Below are positions 1 through 7,792 of a DNA stretch of 64,000 nt, one piece after another (the stretch's first letter is position 1; the number at the start of each line of letters is the position of its first letter). The position numbers and the translations under genes were made by a program. The notes beneath the pieces were generated by a model. That model searched no databases. It was not told where the DNA came from and saw only the letters and a program-made list of their open reading frames with translations. This DNA comes from HT1-32 sp040219025 (GTDB lineage: Bacteria > Pseudomonadota > Alphaproteobacteria > Rhodospirillales > HT1-32), in the NCBI GenBank assembly GCA_040219025.1, contig JAVJTE010000020.1, positions 806,001 through 870,000 of the forward strand, in the 5' to 3' direction.

Positions 1-1
1 C

Positions 2-343
2 GGTATCCGGGTCTGGGGTCATATCACGCGGGTGCCGCGGGCGGTTATCCTGCCGACCGTTGTCGTGCTCTGCATCGTCGGTGTCTATATCCCGGCGCAG
101 TCGCTGTTTGATGTCGGAATAATGCTGGCCTTTGCCGGACTTGGGTATGCCATGCGGGTCACCGGCTTCTCGCTGGTCTGTCTGGTGATCGGCTTCCTGC
201 TCGGCCCGATGCTGGAAACCTCGTTTCGCCAGACCCTGCTGATGTACAAGGCAGACCTGACGATTCTGGTCTCCAGCCCGATTGCCCTGTTATTCATGCT
301 GCTGACGATCTACTCGCTCTGGCGATTTGTCCGGCGGAAATGA
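2..343 (+). CDS. tctA: Tripartite tricarboxylate transporter large permease TctA, C-terminal part
   Basis: The reading frame is open from the window edge, so only the last 113 residues are present; full TctA proteins are about 500 residues. The fragment is strongly hydrophobic, with about three membrane segments and a Gly-Pro-Met-Leu-Glu motif followed by Arg-Gln near residue 75, as in the TctA C-terminus. In this family TctA works with TctB and a periplasmic TctC protein to import carboxylates by secondary transport. Those partners would lie upstream of the window. The GntR regulator starts 19 bp downstream and may be co-transcribed. The substrate cannot be inferred. Confidence 0.8.
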   Translation, partial: GIRVWGHITRVPRAVILPTVVVLCIVGVYIPAQSLFDVGIMLAFAGLGYAMRVTGFSLVCLVIGFLLGPMLETSFRQTLLMYKADLTILVSSPIALLFMLLTIYSLWRFVRRK

Positions 344-362
344 AGGAGGCGGAGAGCAAGGC

Positions 363-1160
363 ATGACGGTTCCCGCGACAACAGACGGTAAATCCGGCCT
401 TGCTGCCGATATGCGACTGCGCATGCTGCGTCAGCAGATGGCGGAACCCCGGGCGACCGAACATGGGGTGAAGGGCCGGTTCCTGCATGACTGCCTGCTC
501 GACATGATCGAACGCGGGTTCTTCCGCCCGGGTGAAAAGCTGCCGGGGGAACGTGAACTGGCGGATTTTCTGCAACTCAGTCTTGGTACAGTGCAGATGG
601 CGATGCGCGGTCTTGCAACGTCCGGTCTGGTCGAGCGGCGGCGGGGGGCCGGAAGCTTCGTGGCGGCGGCGGCTGATGTCGGGTCAACGGTCTGGCATTT
701 CCGGTTCCGCAGCCCCGATGGCCAGAAGCTGCTGCCGCATTTCATCAGGGTACTCAGCATCGAGGAGACCGACCGTCAGGGGCCCTGGTCCGGCTTTCTC
801 GGGACCACATCGGTCATCCGTATCCGCCGGGTCGTGGATATCAATCAACAGTTCGCAACCTGCTCGTACATCTATCTTGATGCGCTGCGGTTCCGGCCAT
901 TGCTCGACCTGTCGCCGGAATTTCTGTCCCAGAAGAACCTCCGGGTCTTCCTGCATGAACGCTATAATGCACCGACATTGCGGGCGGTCCACAGGTTCAC
1001 CCATGTTGATGCCGCACCGGATGTTGCCCGGATTATCGGAACCGATCCGGGCCAGCCGGTGCTGCAGGTCAGTGCGCTCGGTTACGGATACCGCGACGCA
1101 CCGACCATCTATCAGCAGATATTTGTCCCCCCCGCCGATTATGAGCTGGAAATTATCTAG
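363..1160 (+). CDS. GntR-family regulator, HutC/UTRA type
   Basis: Predicted 265-residue DNA-binding repressor. A winged-helix GntR domain spans about residues 35-105 (PGEKLPGERELADFL and the recognition helix after it). A UTRA-like ligand-binding fold fills about residues 115-262. An in-frame start at 327 lies inside tctA, but the ATG at 363 is preceded by an AAGGAGG-like ribosome site about 12-18 bases upstream, so it is preferred. It follows tctA by 19 bp, which suggests it senses the carboxylate imported by the TctABC system or a product of it. The effector is unknown. Confidence 0.8.
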   Translation: MTVPATTDGKSGLAADMRLRMLRQQMAEPRATEHGVKGRFLHDCLLDMIERGFFRPGEKLPGERELADFLQLSLGTVQMAMRGLATSGLVERRRGAGSFVAAAADVGSTVWHFRFRSPDGQKLLPHFIRVLSIEETDRQGPWSGFLGTTSVIRIRRVVDINQQFATCSYIYLDALRFRPLLDLSPEFLSQKNLRVFLHERYNAPTLRAVHRFTHVDAAPDVARIIGTDPGQPVLQVSALGYGYRDAPTIYQQIFVPPADYELEII

Positions 1161-1178
1161 CCGACGAGCTGTCCGGTC

Positions 1179-1565
1179 TTAGCCCGGGACATAGGGTTCG
1201 TTCAGGTGGACGGCCTCGATCTTGTTGCCGTCCGGGTCGCGCACGAACGCGGCATAGTAGGTTTCGGCATAGGGGCGCAGGCCGGGTTTGCCATCGCATT
1301 GTCCGCCGGCGGCCAGAGCGGCCTTGTGGAAAGCGTCAACCGCCGCCTGATCGGGTGCGGTGAAGGCAACGTGAACACCGTTGCCGACGGTCGCCCCATC
1401 GCCGTTTTCCGGCAGGGTCATCCAGAAGCTGGGATAGTCGGTACCATAGGCGGTGGCGAAATCGAACGAGTCCAGACGGTGATACCCCAGTGGCGCAAGC
1501 ACCGCATCATAGAATGCGGTTGACCGGTCGAGCCGGCTGACACCGACCGAAACATGATTGAGCAT
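1179..1565 (-). CDS. VOC-superfamily protein (glyoxalase/dioxygenase fold)
   Basis: 128 residues forming one vicinal-oxygen-chelate unit. It begins MLNHVSVGVSRLDRSTAFYD, the usual first strand and helix of small VOC proteins, and ends with a Phe-Val-Arg-Asp-Pro-Asp-Gly-Asn-Lys-Ile-Glu motif, the usual final metal-ligand region. VOC members include glyoxalases, fosfomycin-resistance enzymes and epimerases, and the sequence does not discriminate between them. It is transcribed alone, convergent with the GntR gene (18 bp between stop codons). Function is unassigned beyond the fold. Confidence 0.75.
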   Translation of the reverse strand: MLNHVSVGVSRLDRSTAFYDAVLAPLGYHRLDSFDFATAYGTDYPSFWMTLPENGDGATVGNGVHVAFTAPDQAAVDAFHKAALAAGGQCDGKPGLRPYAETYYAAFVRDPDGNKIEAVHLNEPYVPG

Positions 1566-1675
1566 AAGCTGATCTCCCTTGTTGTCTTTATCAAAGATCA
1601 GGGAAGATAACCGGGGTTGCTGTCAGGAGCTGTCAGTAGAGCAGAGCGTTATCCGGACGCTCCGCTGGTCATCGG

Positions 1676-1894
1676 CTATTTATGCCGGAAAGTAATGCGA
1701 CCCTTGGTCAGGTCGTAAGGTGTCATTTCGACGTTCACCTTGTCGCCCGCCATCACGCGGATACGATGCTTGCGCATTTTGCCGGCTGTGTGTGCAATGA
1801 TCTCATGATCATTTTCCAGCATGACACGGAACATTGCGTTGGGAAGCTTTTCGACGACACGTCCTGCAAATTCCAGTAGTTCTTCTTTTGCCAT
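1676..1894 (-). CDS. infA: Translation initiation factor IF-1
   Basis: 72 residues (MAKEELLEFAGRVVEKLPNA at the start), the standard IF-1 length and sequence. It is a single OB-fold that binds the ribosomal A site during initiation in the cytoplasm. The ATG at 1894 is chosen over an in-frame TTG two codons upstream because AAGGAG sits six bases before it and the protein then begins with the universal MAKEE. A TATATA -10-like box lies at about 1949-1954 on the same strand. The gene is monocistronic here. Confidence 0.97.
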   Translation of the reverse strand: MAKEELLEFAGRVVEKLPNAMFRVMLENDHEIIAHTAGKMRKHRIRVMAGDKVNVEMTPYDLTKGRITFRHK

Positions 1895-2297
1895 GGGCAA
1901 CTCCTTGATCGATTATCTGGCTATGCGCGGCTGTCCGCGCGCCCCTCTTATATAGGCAGGTTCGGCGACTACCTAGCTAAAAACCGGGAGATATGCCGAA
2001 TTTTTGCCATAATTACCGACATTAACGCATCCGGAGACTGAAAAGTTCAGATTCGCTGCCGGAATTGAACCCTGCCTACAGGATGGGCGTCGCCGATTTG
2101 TCATGTTCCCGTAACGTTCAGGATCTAGTTTCAGGTGAAACTGGCTGATTTCGTCACTAGATTGTATGTGTGTTGCTATCCGAGCCGCCGGACTGGCGGG
2201 CCGGCTTACTGTCTGAGGGGTGGCAGAAGTTGGCTGGTTGACCTGAAGGGTCTGGTTGCGACCGAACATGGATGAATTATTTACTGGGGACTATCTG
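1895..2297. other. Intergenic region between infA and the OmpA-like lipoprotein gene
   Basis: About 400 bp with no supportable gene. The left end holds the infA ribosome site and a TATATA -10-like element (1949-1954, minus strand). The right end must hold the promoter of the divergent lipoprotein gene; a TTGACC lies near 2238 but has no convincing -10 partner. No tRNA, riboswitch or repeat was recognised. Confidence 0.5.
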
Positions 2298-3128
2298 ATG
2301 ATAAAATTTCGCTCCGCTTTCGCTGCCGGTGCAGCGCTCCTCCTGCTTGCCGGTTGTTCCGGTCTGCAGGTCCAGAATGCCGAGAAAGTCTCACCGAAAG
2401 GCACGGCCTTTCAGCAGGCGCTCTATTCCGGCTATCTGCGTCTGGCACAGGCTGAGTACGCCGAATCCGATTACAGTGATTCCGACACTTTTGCGAATCG
2501 CGCTATTGCAGCCGGAAATGGTGGCAATGTGGCTCCCGAAGCCATTACAGCCCGCGATCTTCCGGCCGGTTCCGTGGCCACGCTGACGGCGGCCCGGGCG
2601 GCACTGGTGACTGCACTGGCCTCTCCCGCTGCTGCTGCGAAGCCGGCGGCGGCTGCGGCGGCCCAGGTTGGTTTTGACTGCTGGATGCAGGAACAGGAAG
2701 AAAACACACAGCCCGACGACATTGCAGCCTGCAAGAAAGAATATGACGATGCGATGGCGATGCTGAAAACCGCCCCCGCTCCGGTTGCCCTGCCTGCGGT
2801 CCCGGGCCCGTTCACCGTCTACTTCGCAACCAATTCCTCGGCGATCGACAGCGAGAACGGCAAGATCATTGTTGAGGCTGCCGGCGGCTTTGCGAAAGCC
2901 AAGGCCAAGACAATCATCCTTTCCGGTCACACGGATGCGGTCGGTAACACTGCCGCCAACGCGGCCCTGTCCGAGCGCCGGGCAGATACGGTGAAGGCAG
3001 CGCTGATCGATCTCGGTGTTCCGGCTTCGGCCATCTCCACCACCTATGCCGGCGAAGCACAGCTCAAGGTCAAGGTTCCGACCGCAGAGAAGCAGAACCG
3101 TCGCGTGGAAATCATGCTCAATCGCTGA
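2298..3128 (+). CDS. OmpA-family outer-membrane lipoprotein
   Basis: 276 residues. A lipoprotein signal peptide ends in the lipobox Leu-Ala-Gly-Cys (about residues 16-19), so the mature protein should be lipid-anchored. The ATG at 2298 is chosen because it starts directly at this signal peptide; an upstream in-frame ATG at 2256 would add 14 polar residues. The middle is an Ala-rich helical segment. The C-terminal ~110 residues form an OmpA peptidoglycan-binding domain (FTVYFATNSSAI, then GHTDAVGNTAANAALSERRA). The likely role is tethering the outer membrane to the cell wall. A strong terminator follows. Confidence 0.88.
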   Translation: MIKFRSAFAAGAALLLLAGCSGLQVQNAEKVSPKGTAFQQALYSGYLRLAQAEYAESDYSDSDTFANRAIAAGNGGNVAPEAITARDLPAGSVATLTAARAALVTALASPAAAAKPAAAAAAQVGFDCWMQEQEENTQPDDIAACKKEYDDAMAMLKTAPAPVALPAVPGPFTVYFATNSSAIDSENGKIIVEAAGGFAKAKAKTIILSGHTDAVGNTAANAALSERRADTVKAALIDLGVPASAISTTYAGEAQLKVKVPTAEKQNRRVEIMLNR

Positions 3129-3154
3129 TCAGTTCTGCTGATCAGGAGTGGATC

Positions 3155-3187
3155 AGGCGCCGGGTGGCAACGCCCGGCGCCTTTTCT
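3155..3187 (+). terminator. Rho-independent terminator after the OmpA-like lipoprotein gene
   Basis: A 9-bp GC-rich stem (ggcgccggg at 3156-3164 pairing with cccggcgcc at 3173-3181, 8-nt loop) is followed by ttttcttt. It lies 27 bp after the lipoprotein stop codon. Confidence 0.88.
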
Positions 3188-3224
3188 TTGTCCGGGATAA
3201 CCTGTCGGCATTTCGGTGCCTCCT

Positions 3225-3320
3225 GATCCTTCGAGACGGCGCATCGCGCCTCCTCAGGATGAGGATTTCTCATGGTACCGCCTCATCCTGAGGAGCAGCG
3301 CAGCTGCGTCTCGAAGGATC
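3225..3320. repeat. REP-like palindromic intergenic element, copy A
   Basis: A 96-bp nested inverted repeat. The outer arms are 14 bp (gatccttcgagacg at 3225-3238, complement at 3307-3320). The inner arms are tcctcaggatgagg at 3251-3264 and its complement at 3281-3294. Related copies lie at 10001-10092 and 47337-47547. All are intergenic. Elements of this sequence are widespread in alphaproteobacteria. Confidence 0.9.
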
Positions 3321-3362
3321 GCGCCAAAGATAACATTTCAGAAATATACCGGGCGGAAATGT

Positions 3363-4754
3363 CTAGCCCCGGGGCATCCGGTTCCAGGCGTCGAGGGCAG
3401 CGATCTTGTAGGCTTCGGCAAGGGTCGGATAGTTGAAGGTGTTCTCGATGAAATAGTCGAGTGTACCTTTCAGGTTGAGCACGGCCTGGCCGATATGGAT
3501 CAGCTCGGTCGCCCCCTCGCCGACGATATGGACCCCCAGCAGCCGTCCGGTCTTGATGGAAAACAGCATCTTCATCATGCCGGTATCCAGCCCCATGATA
3601 TGCCCGCGGGAGGTCTCGCGGAAGCGGGCAACGCCGCATTCATAGGGAATGCCGCGCTCGCGGACTTCTTCCTCGCTCATTCCGACCGTCGAAATCTCGG
3701 GGACGGAATAGATGCCGTAGGGAAAATAATCCGGGGCCGGCGGTGTCGGTGCGCCAAAGGCATGACAGGCAGAAATCCGCCCCTGTTCCATGGATGTGGA
3801 GGCGAGGCTGGGGAACCCGATGACATCACCGGCGGCATAGATATGCGGTACGGATGTCTGGAAGGTCGCGGGATCGACGGCCAGCCGTCCGCGCTGGTCG
3901 ATGTCGATGCCACAGCAGGCGAGGTTGAGCCGGTCGGTGGCACCGACCCGTCCGGCGGCATAGAGCAGCATTTCGGAGCGCACGCGCCGGCCATCCGCCA
4001 GATGAACAACCGGTGACTTGCCTTCATGAGTGATGCTGTCCACGGCAGAACCCAGCCGTAACACGATGCCCCGGTCGCGCAGGTCATGAATGAAATCGGC
4101 GATGATCTCGCGGTCAATGAAATCAAGGATGCTGTCACGCGGCTCGATCAGGGTTACCGCCACATCAAGGGCGCTGAAGATGGTGGCATATTCAACGCCG
4201 ATGACACCGGCACCGACGACGGTGATGCTGCGGGGCAGGGCCGGCAGGTCAACGATCTCGTCGCTGTCAAAGATGGTCTTTCCGTCAAAGGGAACATCTG
4301 ACGGACGATAGGGCCGGGTGCCGACGGCAATCAGAAACCGCTCGGCGGCGACCTTGCGGATCTCGCCGTCACCGACAGTAATCTCAATGGTATGCGGGTC
4401 TGTGAAACGGGCCTCGCCGACGGCGGTATCGACACCGTTGCGGGCGAACTGATGCTCCAGCACGTCAACCTCGTGATCAAGGGTCTTGTGCAGGCGCATC
4501 ATCAGATCTTCGGACTCGATCCGCGCCTTGACCCGGTAGGCCCGGCCGTAAAAGCCCCGTTCGCGCCACCCCGTCAGGTTGAGCACGGTCTCCCGCAGCG
4601 TCTTCGAGGGGATGGTGCCGGTATGCACCGAGACCCCGCCAACCCGCCGGCCCTTCTCGACAACCAGCACCGAATGCCCGAGTTTTGCGGCCTGTATCGC
4701 TGCACGTCGACCGGATGGGCCGCTGCCGATGACAACGAATTCGTAGCGATCCAT
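3363..4754 (-). CDS. sthA: Soluble pyridine nucleotide transhydrogenase (Si-specific)
   Basis: 463-residue FAD flavoprotein predicted to move reducing equivalents between NADPH and NAD+ in the cytoplasm. An FAD-binding GSGPSG motif is at residues 10-15, an NAD(P)-binding GAGVIG motif is mid-protein, and the C-terminal dimerisation domain is complete. At the position where disulfide reductases carry CxxxxC before IPSK, this protein reads Ser42 and Thr47. It therefore lacks the redox disulfide, which matches Sth and excludes lipoamide dehydrogenase or glutathione reductase. It stands alone, followed by repeat copy A. Confidence 0.9.
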   Translation of the reverse strand: MDRYEFVVIGSGPSGRRAAIQAAKLGHSVLVVEKGRRVGGVSVHTGTIPSKTLRETVLNLTGWRERGFYGRAYRVKARIESEDLMMRLHKTLDHEVDVLEHQFARNGVDTAVGEARFTDPHTIEITVGDGEIRKVAAERFLIAVGTRPYRPSDVPFDGKTIFDSDEIVDLPALPRSITVVGAGVIGVEYATIFSALDVAVTLIEPRDSILDFIDREIIADFIHDLRDRGIVLRLGSAVDSITHEGKSPVVHLADGRRVRSEMLLYAAGRVGATDRLNLACCGIDIDQRGRLAVDPATFQTSVPHIYAAGDVIGFPSLASTSMEQGRISACHAFGAPTPPAPDYFPYGIYSVPEISTVGMSEEEVRERGIPYECGVARFRETSRGHIMGLDTGMMKMLFSIKTGRLLGVHIVGEGATELIHIGQAVLNLKGTLDYFIENTFNYPTLAEAYKIAALDAWNRMPRG

Positions 4755-4808
4755 ATGCAGTCCTTATGGCGTGGCTTGCCGCAGCCGGATATCGGCGGGC
4801 GATCCCGG

Positions 4809-5384
4809 CTATTGCGATATCAGGATTGTTCCGATGACGTCAACCGCACCGTCAGCCAGCAGGCGGAACACGACGATTTCTCCCGATGACGGAAACACTC
4901 CGGTCAGCGCCGTGATATTGACCTGATGGGTTACCAGAACCAGCGGTTCGGCGAGTGACTGCGACCCCAGCCATTGCCGCAGGGCAGCGGTTTGCCGAGG
5001 ACCGTTCTGGCGCGATTCAAAGAACGAGTTCAGGTCCGGCAGATCTTCCGGGTGACCCAGACCCAGCAGCTCTGCGGTCTCGCGGCAGCGACACCACTGG
5101 CTGGTTCTGACCCGGGCCTCCGTGATGCCGTTGGCCTCAAAGGCCTCGCCGATGGCCACGGCCTGACGCCGGCCCCGGTCATTCAGGTTGCGCTGGGTAG
5201 TGCAATCATTCAGCCGGAAAATACCGGGATCGCCGGTTCCGGGGGCCAGGGCATGGCGCATCATCGCCACATGACCACCCGACTTCAGGGCCTGCCAGAC
5301 CTCATCGTCACTGGCCGCCGCAGGCAGGGTGAGGCTGACGGTGATGGCAAACAGGCAGGCGGCAAAACGAAACGGGAAAAACAT
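4809..5384 (-). CDS. Periplasmic histidine phosphatase family protein
   Basis: 191 residues. An N-terminal signal peptide (about residues 1-25, ending PAAAS) predicts export. The phosphatase signature Met-Arg-His-Ala is at residues 42-45 with His44 as phospho-acceptor. Supporting residues are Arg in VRTSQWCRCRETA and the second catalytic His in VLVTHQVN. The branch-1 fold covers phosphoglycerate-mutase-like and phytase-like enzymes; the substrate is unknown. The gene ends 54 bp before the start of sthA on the same strand, so they might be co-transcribed. Confidence 0.78.
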   Translation of the reverse strand: MFFPFRFAACLFAITVSLTLPAAASDDEVWQALKSGGHVAMMRHALAPGTGDPGIFRLNDCTTQRNLNDRGRRQAVAIGEAFEANGITEARVRTSQWCRCRETAELLGLGHPEDLPDLNSFFESRQNGPRQTAALRQWLGSQSLAEPLVLVTHQVNITALTGVFPSSGEIVVFRLLADGAVDVIGTILISQ

Positions 5385-5485
5385 CGCTCATCCTTTATCC
5401 GGGTTTACCAATGATATGTGAACCCGGTTGCCGGGATGAAAGGTCGAATTCCGGGGCGGCGGTTGTTGCGGACCGGGCGTGGCAG

Positions 5486-6691
5486 TCAGTCCGTGCGCGT
5501 GCGTTCAATCCAGGTCATGACGCCAAGGCTGGCGAGACCCAGCAGGGCAAAGCCGAGATTGAGCGGCAGGATGGTGCCATCGAAGGCCTGTCCGATCAGA
5601 CCACCGAACAGCAACGACATGAAGGTCATCAGGGAGCCGATAACAGCCGATGCAGACCCGGCGATATGCCCCATCGGTTCCATGGCCAGCGCATTGAAAT
5701 TGGCAAACAGCATGCCGATGAAGAAAAACGATACCATCTGCCAGGTGACGGTCATCCAGAGTGGCGGCAGCCCCCCGTAACTCAGGGTAACCGGCAGATA
5801 GGCAAAGGACAGGCCAACCATGACCGCGAGCGCAATCAGCGACAGTTTGCGCATGCCATGTTTCATGACCAGGGTCGAGTTGGTCCAGGAGGCCAGACCG
5901 AGCGAGAGCGCCAGCGCACCGAAATAGACCGAGAACATCTCGCCGGTGTCATAGGCTTCCTGATAGATCTGCTGGACCGAGTTCAGATAACCCAGAAACG
6001 CTCCGAAGATGAAGCCGCCGGCAATGGTATAGCCGCAGGAAATCCGGTTGCGGATGGTCTCCAGAAACGCCGCGGCAATGGTGGCAATGGCAAAGGGCCG
6101 GCGCTTTTCAGGGGGCAGGGTCTCCGGCTGGCGATAGTGGAACCAGACCAGTGAAATCATCGCGAGGGTAATCAGCAGAACAAAGATCATCCGCCAGTCG
6201 GCAACAAACAGCACCAGCTGGCCGATACCCGGTGCCAGTGCCGGGACGATAATGAAAACCATCATCACCAGCGACATGATCTGCGCCATTGCCCGGCCTT
6301 CAAACCGGTCACGAACAATGGCCACTGTTACAATGCGGGGTCCGGCAACACCGAATCCCTGCAGGAAACGGCCCGCCAGCATCATCGGAAAGCTGGTCGC
6401 AAAGGCCGAGATCAGACATCCGATCAGGAAAATGCCCAGTCCGGCAAAGATCGCAGGTCGCCGGCCATATGAGTCGGAAAGCGGCCCGAACAGCAACTGC
6501 GCACAGGCCAGCCCGAAAAACAGGAAACTGATGACCAGCTGGCGGTCATTTTCAGACTCGTTCCCCAGGCTTTCACCGATCTGCGGCAGAGCCGGCAGCA
6601 TGGCGTCAATCGACAGGGCCACCAGCGAAATCAGCGATGCGACAAGAATGACAAATTCGGTCTGCGTCGTCGCAACCTGACGGCTATTCAT
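5486..6691 (-). CDS. MFS drug-resistance transporter, Bcr/CflA type
   Basis: 401 residues with about 12 predicted transmembrane helices. The order matches Bcr/CflA exporters: MLPALPQIGESLG near residue 31, the loop GPLSDSYGRRP between helices 2 and 3 (major-facilitator motif A), then FLQGFGVAGPRIVTVAIVRD in helix 4. Known members export chloramphenicol, bicyclomycin or sulfonamides using the proton gradient at the inner membrane; the substrate here is undetermined. It is monocistronic. Confidence 0.85.
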   Translation of the reverse strand: MNSRQVATTQTEFVILVASLISLVALSIDAMLPALPQIGESLGNESENDRQLVISFLFFGLACAQLLFGPLSDSYGRRPAIFAGLGIFLIGCLISAFATSFPMMLAGRFLQGFGVAGPRIVTVAIVRDRFEGRAMAQIMSLVMMVFIIVPALAPGIGQLVLFVADWRMIFVLLITLAMISLVWFHYRQPETLPPEKRRPFAIATIAAAFLETIRNRISCGYTIAGGFIFGAFLGYLNSVQQIYQEAYDTGEMFSVYFGALALSLGLASWTNSTLVMKHGMRKLSLIALAVMVGLSFAYLPVTLSYGGLPPLWMTVTWQMVSFFFIGMLFANFNALAMEPMGHIAGSASAVIGSLMTFMSLLFGGLIGQAFDGTILPLNLGFALLGLASLGVMTWIERTRTD

Positions 6692-6739
6692 GGTCCGGGC
6701 TTCCGGAGGGTCCGGAGCCCGGGTCCCATGACGGGTTCA

Positions 6740-7579
6740 TTACGCGACAACCCGGTTTTTCAGGGTGCCGACGCCGGTGATGGTCACCGCAACCTCATCA
6801 CCGTCTTTCAGGAAGCGCGGCGGTGTGCGTCCGCCGCCGGAGCCTTCGGGTGAACCGGTCGAGACGACATCACCCGGCTCAAGATCGGTGAAGCTGGTGA
6901 TATAGGCCAGAATGGTCGGGATATCGAAATACATGTCGCTGGCCGGTCCGTCCTGTGCGACCTCGCCATTGACCCGGGTCAGGATACGCCAGTCACCGCT
7001 GGGCTGTGGCATGGCATCAAGGGTTGTCATCCAGGGGCCGAGCGAGCCGCTCTGGCGGAAATTCTTGCCGGCATCGACGCTGTGCTTCTGCCAGCCGCGC
7101 ACCGAGCCGTCATTCATTGCGGTGATCCCGGCGACCACGGACCAGGCATCTTTCGCATCCAGCTTGCCGGTCTTTTTACCGATGATCAGGGTGATCTCGC
7201 CTTCATAATCGTAGGTATCGGATTCCGCCGGTTTCTTCAGCGGCGCACCATGACCGGTCAGTACACCCGGCAGCTTCATGAACAGGCCGATATCGGTCGG
7301 CGGCGGCAGCTCGCCGTCGACCGGATGAATTTTCGGATAGTTGCGGCCAATGCAGACGATCCGCTTCGGTGCGGTCACCACGGGCAGAAGTTCAGCCTGA
7401 TCGGTCTGAATGGTCAGGCCGGATTTCCGGCAGGCATCGGCCAGTTCCGAAACCCGGTCATCGGCGAGGACGGCTTCAAGATGTGACCAGCCGGACGGCG
7501 CGACATGGATCAGCGCCTCGTCTTCGGATAACAGGCCAAGGCGCGGTGCGCCTTCATAATTCAGGGTAGCGATCTTCAT
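6740..7579 (-). CDS. Fumarylacetoacetate hydrolase family protein
   Basis: 279 residues. The start at 7579 gives MKIATLNYEGAPRLGLL, the usual beginning of this family; a longer open frame upstream has no coding character. The FAH domain fills about residues 70-279 and includes CIGRNYPKIHPVDG, a metal-binding Glu in YDYEGEITLIIGKK, and GDVVSTGSPEGSGGGRTPPRFLKDGD. The family covers hydrolases, decarboxylases and isomerases of 2-oxo acids from aromatic and sugar-acid catabolism. It is divergent from malate synthase G across a 213-bp gap. A second, separate FAH protein is encoded at 16057-16917. Confidence 0.85.
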   Translation of the reverse strand: MKIATLNYEGAPRLGLLSEDEALIHVAPSGWSHLEAVLADDRVSELADACRKSGLTIQTDQAELLPVVTAPKRIVCIGRNYPKIHPVDGELPPPTDIGLFMKLPGVLTGHGAPLKKPAESDTYDYEGEITLIIGKKTGKLDAKDAWSVVAGITAMNDGSVRGWQKHSVDAGKNFRQSGSLGPWMTTLDAMPQPSGDWRILTRVNGEVAQDGPASDMYFDIPTILAYITSFTDLEPGDVVSTGSPEGSGGGRTPPRFLKDGDEVAVTITGVGTLKNRVVA

Positions 7580-7792
7580 GGTTGTCTCTTCCTGTAAACA
7601 AATGCTTGCGGAAGCTATCATGCCCGGCGGATTTGACACCACCTTCAATGCCAATCCGCATTGTGGAAAAGCCATCCAAAAATCCGGCAGACAGTTTGCG
7701 AAACGACGGTGGCTGGTCCTATCTGGAAGTAACGAATGATTGGTTTCCGGGAGTCCGGATGCCCTGAATAAAACACAGGAAAGGCAGAGAAC

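Noticed and set aside
3363..4754. Dihydrolipoamide dehydrogenase or glutathione reductase
   Set aside because: Both redox cysteines of the CxxxxC motif are replaced (Ser42, Thr47), which fits soluble transhydrogenase instead.
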